Notes under the pieces: generated by a model
The model's input: the letters and a program-made list of their open reading frames with translations, nothing else
What the model was told of the DNA's origin: nothing
Databases searched by the model: none
Assembly (NCBI GenBank): GCA_910584615.1
Contig: CAJUAM010000002.1
Location: forward strand, 1-64,000
From: an uncultured Dorea sp.
Lineage (GTDB): Bacteria; Bacillota; Clostridia; Lachnospirales; Lachnospiraceae
Direction of reading: 5' to 3'
Length of the DNA: 64,000 nucleotides
Shown: positions 59,935 to 64,000 of the stretch, one piece after another
Numbering within the stretch: position 1 is the stretch's first letter
Layout of the letters: the number at the start of each line of letters is the position of its first letter
Made by a program: the position numbers and the translations under genes

Positions 59935-60978
59935 TTACTCTACCGTAACTTCTTCAGGTTTACTCTGGGTTTCTGGTTCAATCTCCTCTTTTTCAATCCG
60001 CTGACCCAGTTTTACAGCAACACTGTTCTTATGTACCCCAAGCTTAGCATCATACCACGGCTCACCGCCGACATATACACGCACATCAGAATTCTTACTC
60101 TTATTAAGGTCAATAACATCATCCACCTTAAGGCTGTAGACATCGCGGAAATCAAGCTTAGCCGTACCAAGCTGTACTCTCATGTCAAGTACAGAAGTCT
60201 TGATCTTATCCATGATGATCTCTCTGCTGTTGGCAATACCGTTATCGTAAGCGCTTTCAACATTACGCCGCTTATCCATAACAGAGAATATATTTGTCAA
60301 AAGACTTCCCGGTATACACACACTGATATATCCGCTGGCATTGGGAATCTTCATCTCCAGCATGATAATTGCTATCGTCTCATCCATTCCGATTTCCTGG
60401 AACATACTAGGAGACTGCTCCAGTCTTCTATGATCTACAGACAGGCTGATATAATTTTTCCATGAATCTTTAATAGCTCCGGAAAAATATCCTAACAGCT
60501 TCTGATAAAGAGCAAGTTCTATGTCTGTATATGTATACTCCACCGGAAGCTCTGCAGTATCCCCTTCACCGCCTAACATCCTGTCGATCATATTCGTTAC
60601 AAGAAGCTGGCTGATATGAAATACAATCGGCGGATTCTTAGAATCATCCGGTAATTTCATATACAGAAGTACCATAACGTCATTCTCGCCCAAGGAATTA
60701 CCAAACTCATGATAACGCTGTTCCTCTACAGATATTACCTCTATCTCACAATTCATACGCAAGATTCCATTCAATTGTGACACAATGATCCTGCAGTAAT
60801 TGTCATGGATACCTTTAAGAATCTTAAGCCGCTCTCTCGTAAACTTCTTCGGGCTGTAGAAATCATATTTTTTATATTCTTTTTCCTTCTTCTGTACCGG
60901 TTTGGCAGCTCCTGAATTACCTTCCTTCATGGAATTCAACAGCATGTCTATCTGGCTTTGTGATAATACATCTGACAT
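59935..60978 (-). CDS. fliM: Flagellar motor switch protein FliM
   Basis: A 347-residue C-ring protein with the N-terminal CheY-binding peptide (LSQSQIDMLLNSM), the middle CheC-like domain (ERLKILKGIHDNYCRIIVSQL) and a C-terminal FliN-like domain. The charged C-terminal tail (EKEEIEPETQ) is unusual but plausible. It starts 18 bases after motB. Confidence 0.95.
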   Translation of the reverse strand: MSDVLSQSQIDMLLNSMKEGNSGAAKPVQKKEKEYKKYDFYSPKKFTRERLKILKGIHDNYCRIIVSQLNGILRMNCEIEVISVEEQRYHEFGNSLGENDVMVLLYMKLPDDSKNPPIVFHISQLLVTNMIDRMLGGEGDTAELPVEYTYTDIELALYQKLLGYFSGAIKDSWKNYISLSVDHRRLEQSPSMFQEIGMDETIAIIMLEMKIPNASGYISVCIPGSLLTNIFSVMDKRRNVESAYDNGIANSREIIMDKIKTSVLDMRVQLGTAKLDFRDVYSLKVDDVIDLNKSKNSDVRVYVGGEPWYDAKLGVHKNSVAVKLGQRIEKEEIEPETQSKPEEVTVE

Positions 60979-60996
60979 AATGATTCACATTTCCTT

Positions 60997-61854
60997 CTAT
61001 TCAGTAGTAGTCTCGCCGTATACCTGTTTATAATACTTATCAAGCTGATTCTCTATATTACCTGTCTTGGTAATCAAAAGTTCTACTCTACGGTTCTTTG
61101 CCCGATCTTCCGGCGTATCAAATGATGCAATCGGACGATGCTGCCCAAAAGCTGAACTGTAGAGTCTGTCGCCGGCAATCACTTTCTTTTTCTGCAGATA
61201 AGCGGTTACAACCGCGCTGCGCATCGCCGACAACTCTCGGTCTGTATTAATATTATTTTTCTTATCTGGTCTTCCCTGTGACGTATGGCCAATGATCTGA
61301 ATCTGTTCTATTGATTTCGCGCATGGCTTGATGATCTTCGCAAACGCATCAATCATCTTCTTACCATCCTCTCTCATTACCCAGTCATCCCCATCAAAGA
61401 ATACTTTATCACGAAATGTAATAAATGTATACCCTTCTCCTTTAGCAATTTCAACTTCTGTAGCATCATCGGCAAGCTCTTTAAGCTCCTGAAGCTTTTC
61501 GTACAAAGAATCGAACTGTTCATCCAATGCCTGCTGTTCCTCTGGACTTCTGCCCGTATTCTCCTTCGGATCGTTCAGATCATCTTCATAGATCGCATCT
61601 CTGTTCGTATCCTTTGGGAGATCCGTACTCCCCGGCACGTCATCGTCACCTGGCTGATTCTCTGTCGTTACAAGCTGCGATACTTCTTTCGCCGCATCCG
61701 GATTTAAACTCTTAACAAGGTTTTCCCACTTCACCTGATCGACAGATGATATGGAATATAACAGTACGAAAAAACATAAAAGCAGCGTAACCATGTCGCC
61801 GTATGTATCCATCCATGAGGAGCCTTCCTCCGGCGCTTTATTTCTCTTTTTCAT
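60997..61854 (-). CDS. motB: Flagellar motor stator protein MotB
   Basis: A 285-residue stator subunit with the N-terminal helix and proton-binding aspartate D20 in YGDMVTLLLCFFVLL, a charged periplasmic linker, and an OmpA-like peptidoglycan-binding domain (about 150-270) with IGHTSQGR and GQHRPIAS motifs. It follows motA with a 30-base gap. Confidence 0.95.
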   Translation of the reverse strand: MKKRNKAPEEGSSWMDTYGDMVTLLLCFFVLLYSISSVDQVKWENLVKSLNPDAAKEVSQLVTTENQPGDDDVPGSTDLPKDTNRDAIYEDDLNDPKENTGRSPEEQQALDEQFDSLYEKLQELKELADDATEVEIAKGEGYTFITFRDKVFFDGDDWVMREDGKKMIDAFAKIIKPCAKSIEQIQIIGHTSQGRPDKKNNINTDRELSAMRSAVVTAYLQKKKVIAGDRLYSSAFGQHRPIASFDTPEDRAKNRRVELLITKTGNIENQLDKYYKQVYGETTTE

Positions 61855-61884
61855 CTATATCCACTCCAACTGCTTATATCACTC

Positions 61885-62700
61885 TTATTTTTTAGATTTC
61901 TTAGATTTTCCGCCGCCCTCTTCGCCATTCAGAATCTTCTGCTGATTCGTCTGGTGAAGCAGGGATACCAGCTTCTCCTTTAACACCTTCGGGTTATCCC
62001 CGGCCTGAATACCTACAACACCTTCAATAATTACTTGTTTATAGATTACTTCTTCATCATTACGGATCCGAAGCTTTTTCGCGATCGGCCCAAAAAGCAA
62101 GTTTGCCAAGATACACCCATAGAAAGTTGTTACCAGAGCCGTCGCCATACTGGCTCCCAGATTATTGGACGACCCGGACGACAGATCCATTGATTTCAAC
62201 ATGTTAACCAGCCCGACCAGCGTTCCGATCATACCAAATGCCGGAGCATAGCTGGATGCCTTCTCATAGATGGCCACCTCTCCGTCATGACGCTCGATCA
62301 TGCTTCCAACTTCATTCTCCAATATCTCGCGCACTTTTTCTGCTTCCATCGCATCTACAACCAGCAGAATTCCCTTTTTAAAAAATGGGTCTTCCAATTC
62401 ATTCGCTTTTTCTTCCAGCACAAGGAGACCGTCCTTTCTGGCCATCTGCGCATATTCAATGATAGTTTCAATAACTGGTTCCGGCTGATATTTTTTTCCT
62501 GAGATCAGCTTTGTCATATGCTTCCCCATTTTTTTTAACTTATCAAGAGGAAAACTCGCAATAACCGCACTGAATGTTCCTCCAAGTACGATGAGAACGC
62601 TTCCCGGATCCCAAAAATTCGATAGGCTTCCGCCTGACATACAGCCGAATACAATAAACCCAAAACCAGCCACTATTCCTATAATTGTTGTCGGATCCAT
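61885..62700 (-). CDS. motA: Flagellar motor stator protein MotA
   Basis: A 271-residue stator with four membrane helices and the ASSYAPAFGMIGTLVGLVNML and MATALVTTFYGCILANLLFGPIAKKL motifs of the MotA family. It is translationally linked to flbD, which ends 6 bases before it. The C-terminal tail is Lys/Ser rich. Confidence 0.95.
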   Translation of the reverse strand: MDPTTIIGIVAGFGFIVFGCMSGGSLSNFWDPGSVLIVLGGTFSAVIASFPLDKLKKMGKHMTKLISGKKYQPEPVIETIIEYAQMARKDGLLVLEEKANELEDPFFKKGILLVVDAMEAEKVREILENEVGSMIERHDGEVAIYEKASSYAPAFGMIGTLVGLVNMLKSMDLSSGSSNNLGASMATALVTTFYGCILANLLFGPIAKKLRIRNDEEVIYKQVIIEGVVGIQAGDNPKVLKEKLVSLLHQTNQQKILNGEEGGGKSKKSKK

Positions 62701-62706
62701 AATTAT

Positions 62707-62907
62707 CTACACCTCCACCTTTATCCCGCTCACAATTTTTCGATTAAACTGAACCACCTTTTCAATGATCTCCTGCGGGCTTTCTCTGACGATATGATAC
62801 CTTCCGTTCGTCATCGTAATCTTCGATTCAGGTATCTGATCTATATATTCAATCTGCCTGTCGTTTACCGTAATGTATTCGCCATTCAGTTTTGTCAATA
62901 TAATCAA
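62707..62907 (-). CDS. flbD: Flagellar FlbD-like protein
   Basis: A 66-residue protein of the small FlbD family (MIILTKLNGEYITVNDRQIEYIDQIPESKITMTNGR) found between flgE and motA in Firmicutes and spirochaetes. Its role is poorly known. The gene is separated from flgE by 85 bases and has no membrane segment. Confidence 0.9.
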   Translation of the reverse strand: MIILTKLNGEYITVNDRQIEYIDQIPESKITMTNGRYHIVRESPQEIIEKVVQFNRKIVSGIKVEV

Positions 62908-62992
62908 ACCGAAACCTCCTGTTCTGAGGCGGCCGTCAAACCGGCAGCCGCCTCATTCTGCCTTCTCTCACTGCTTATGTATTCTTCATATA

Positions 62993-63931
62993 TTAACGTT
63001 TCATATTAACAAGCTGCTCAAGTATCTCATCTGTTACCGTAATGATCTTCGTGTTCGCCTGATATCCGCGCTGCGTCGTGATCATAGCAGCAAAATCAAA
63101 TGCAAGATCTGTATTGGACATCTCAAGGAAACCGCTGTTGATATTTCCTGTTGCCGCCGTTGTCCGCATACCAACACATCTTCCGGCATTCTGTCCCACC
63201 TCATAATAGAAACCTGTCTTCTGGTTCAAACCATTTGGATTTTCTACATTCGCAATCGCGATCTGACCAATCGTATGGACATTATTATTTTCATCTGTTC
63301 CTACGACTGTACCATCCTGTCCGATACGCCATGAAACGATAGAATACATCTCACCATTCGCACTCTCCGGATCAATCGGTATCTTTATCGGAACCATCTG
63401 AGTCAGGTCCATCAGTGCCTTACCGTTCTCGTCAACTTTTCCGCTGGGCGCGAAACCGTATACATAGTTACCGCTGTCATCTACCAGATAGCCATTTGCA
63501 TCCGGGCTGAAGATTCCGACTCTGGAAAAATACGCGCCGCCTCTGGAAAGATCAAATTCACCTTCATTCCCGCTTGCTGCCGGGGTGGTAAACGGCTCGT
63601 TAAACGGTCCAACAATAAAGAATCCAGGACCATCGATCATACAATCCAGATCGTTGCCTGTGTACTGACCATTTGACGTTCCAAAATTGGTGCTGACAGA
63701 ACTTACAACTGAACCATAACCGAGCTGCGAAGTATTGATACCTCCTAAGTTGCCGAGCGTCGCGTTACCTGACTGCCCATTCTTCAGATTTGTGTACACA
63801 GAGTCTTGAAAGTTCGTTGTTCTTGACTTATATCCCCATGTATTTACATTCGCTATATTATTTCCAAGTACATCCAATCTAGTCTGATGCGCTTTAAGAC
63901 CTGCAATTGCAGCATTCATTGATTTGACCAT
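62993..63931 (-). CDS. flgE: Flagellar hook protein FlgE (short form)
   Basis: A 312-residue hook protein with MNAAIAGLKAHQTRLDVLGNNIANVNTWGYKS at the start and SGFLEMSNTDLAFDFAAMITTQRGYQANTKIITVTDEIL at the C-terminus. It is shorter than usual FlgE (400 or more), because the central domain is small, and could be a FlgG-like hook-basal body protein in the flgE position. ATG 63931 is preceded by AAGGAAG. Its upstream neighbour is outside the window. Confidence 0.88.
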   Translation of the reverse strand: MVKSMNAAIAGLKAHQTRLDVLGNNIANVNTWGYKSRTTNFQDSVYTNLKNGQSGNATLGNLGGINTSQLGYGSVVSSVSTNFGTSNGQYTGNDLDCMIDGPGFFIVGPFNEPFTTPAASGNEGEFDLSRGGAYFSRVGIFSPDANGYLVDDSGNYVYGFAPSGKVDENGKALMDLTQMVPIKIPIDPESANGEMYSIVSWRIGQDGTVVGTDENNNVHTIGQIAIANVENPNGLNQKTGFYYEVGQNAGRCVGMRTTAATGNINSGFLEMSNTDLAFDFAAMITTQRGYQANTKIITVTDEILEQLVNMKR

Positions 63932-64000
63932 ATGTTTTTACTTCCTTTCTGTTATATACCTGCGTACCGTCACGGCAAATGTCATTCGGACAAAATGCCA

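Noticed and set aside
1..64000. Mobile elements, prophage, CRISPR arrays, rRNA genes
   Set aside because: No transposase, integrase, phage structural gene, regular repeat-spacer array or rRNA sequence was recognised in the window.

Overview
The window looks like a chromosomal segment of a motile, Gram-positive, anaerobic Clostridia, most likely family Lachnospiraceae. Supporting signs are the FliW/CsrA pair, a FliY-type switch protein, CheC/CheD/CheV chemotaxis proteins, TTAA-N15-GCCGATAT sigma-28 promoters, a SAM-I riboswitch on metK, a BceRS-BceAB detoxification module, a class B sortase, and several small protein families (DUF6145-, DUF5685- and DUF4474-like) that I associate with Lachnospiraceae. 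I see no insertion sequence, prophage, CRISPR array or rRNA gene. Family and species assignment is inference.

Layout. (1) 1-11.7 kb, minus strand: housekeeping genes lysS, greA, dusB, coaX, a small conserved protein, birA, an SPFH/NfeD membrane pair, a TrmH-family RNA methyltransferase, a two-component system and metK with its riboswitch. (2) 11.7-13.4 kb, plus strand: an AT-rich accessory island encoding a secreted protein of unknown function and a small membrane protein. (3) 13.4-17.1 kb, minus: a complete ECF transporter (EcfT, EcfA2, EcfA1, S component) in one operon with a TudS-related desulfidase. (4) 17.2-21.9 kb, minus: BceB, BceA, BceS, BceR with a perfect BceR-type operator. (5) 21.9-28.1 kb, minus: murA, shikimate kinase, rpsF-ssb-rpsR, a DUF951 protein, sortase B and a UPF0597 cysteine desulfidase-like protein. 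(6) 28.3-34.4 kb, mostly plus: zinc-ribbon/DUF5685/J-domain operon, tRNA-Cys, a PucR-type regulator, a deoxyinosine glycosylase, and a DUF4474/metallophosphoesterase pair. (7) 34.4-64 kb, minus: a nearly uninterrupted flagellar and chemotaxis cluster from flgE (right edge) to csrA.

How the flagellar region works together. From the right: hook protein, FlbD, MotA/MotB stator, FliM/FliY switch with CheY, the export gate (FliO, P, Q, R, FlhB, FlhA), sigma-28, two rod proteins (FlgF/FlgG type), adaptation proteins CheC/CheD/CheV, then a small regulatory block (degenerate EAL-HDOD protein, ParA-type ATPase, ComFB-domain protein), and the late genes fliD, fliS, flgM, flgN, flgK, flgL, fliW, csrA. 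Sigma-28 promoters precede fliD and cheV, and FlgM supplies the anti-sigma factor. FliW and CsrA provide post-transcriptional control of flagellin. flhF and flhG are absent from their usual place between flhA and the sigma factor gene.

The most intriguing block is CheV / EAL-HDOD / ParA / ComFB (45.0-48.8 kb): a ParA ATPase whose adjacent partner has a basic N-terminal peptide, a long charged helix and a C-terminal ComFB domain, a fold recently linked to cyclic dinucleotide binding. It may be a second-messenger-responsive positioning system for flagella or chemoreceptor arrays. Second are the ECF/desulfidase operon, which suggests import and desulfuration of a thiolated compound, and the unusually large FlgK with internal duplication.
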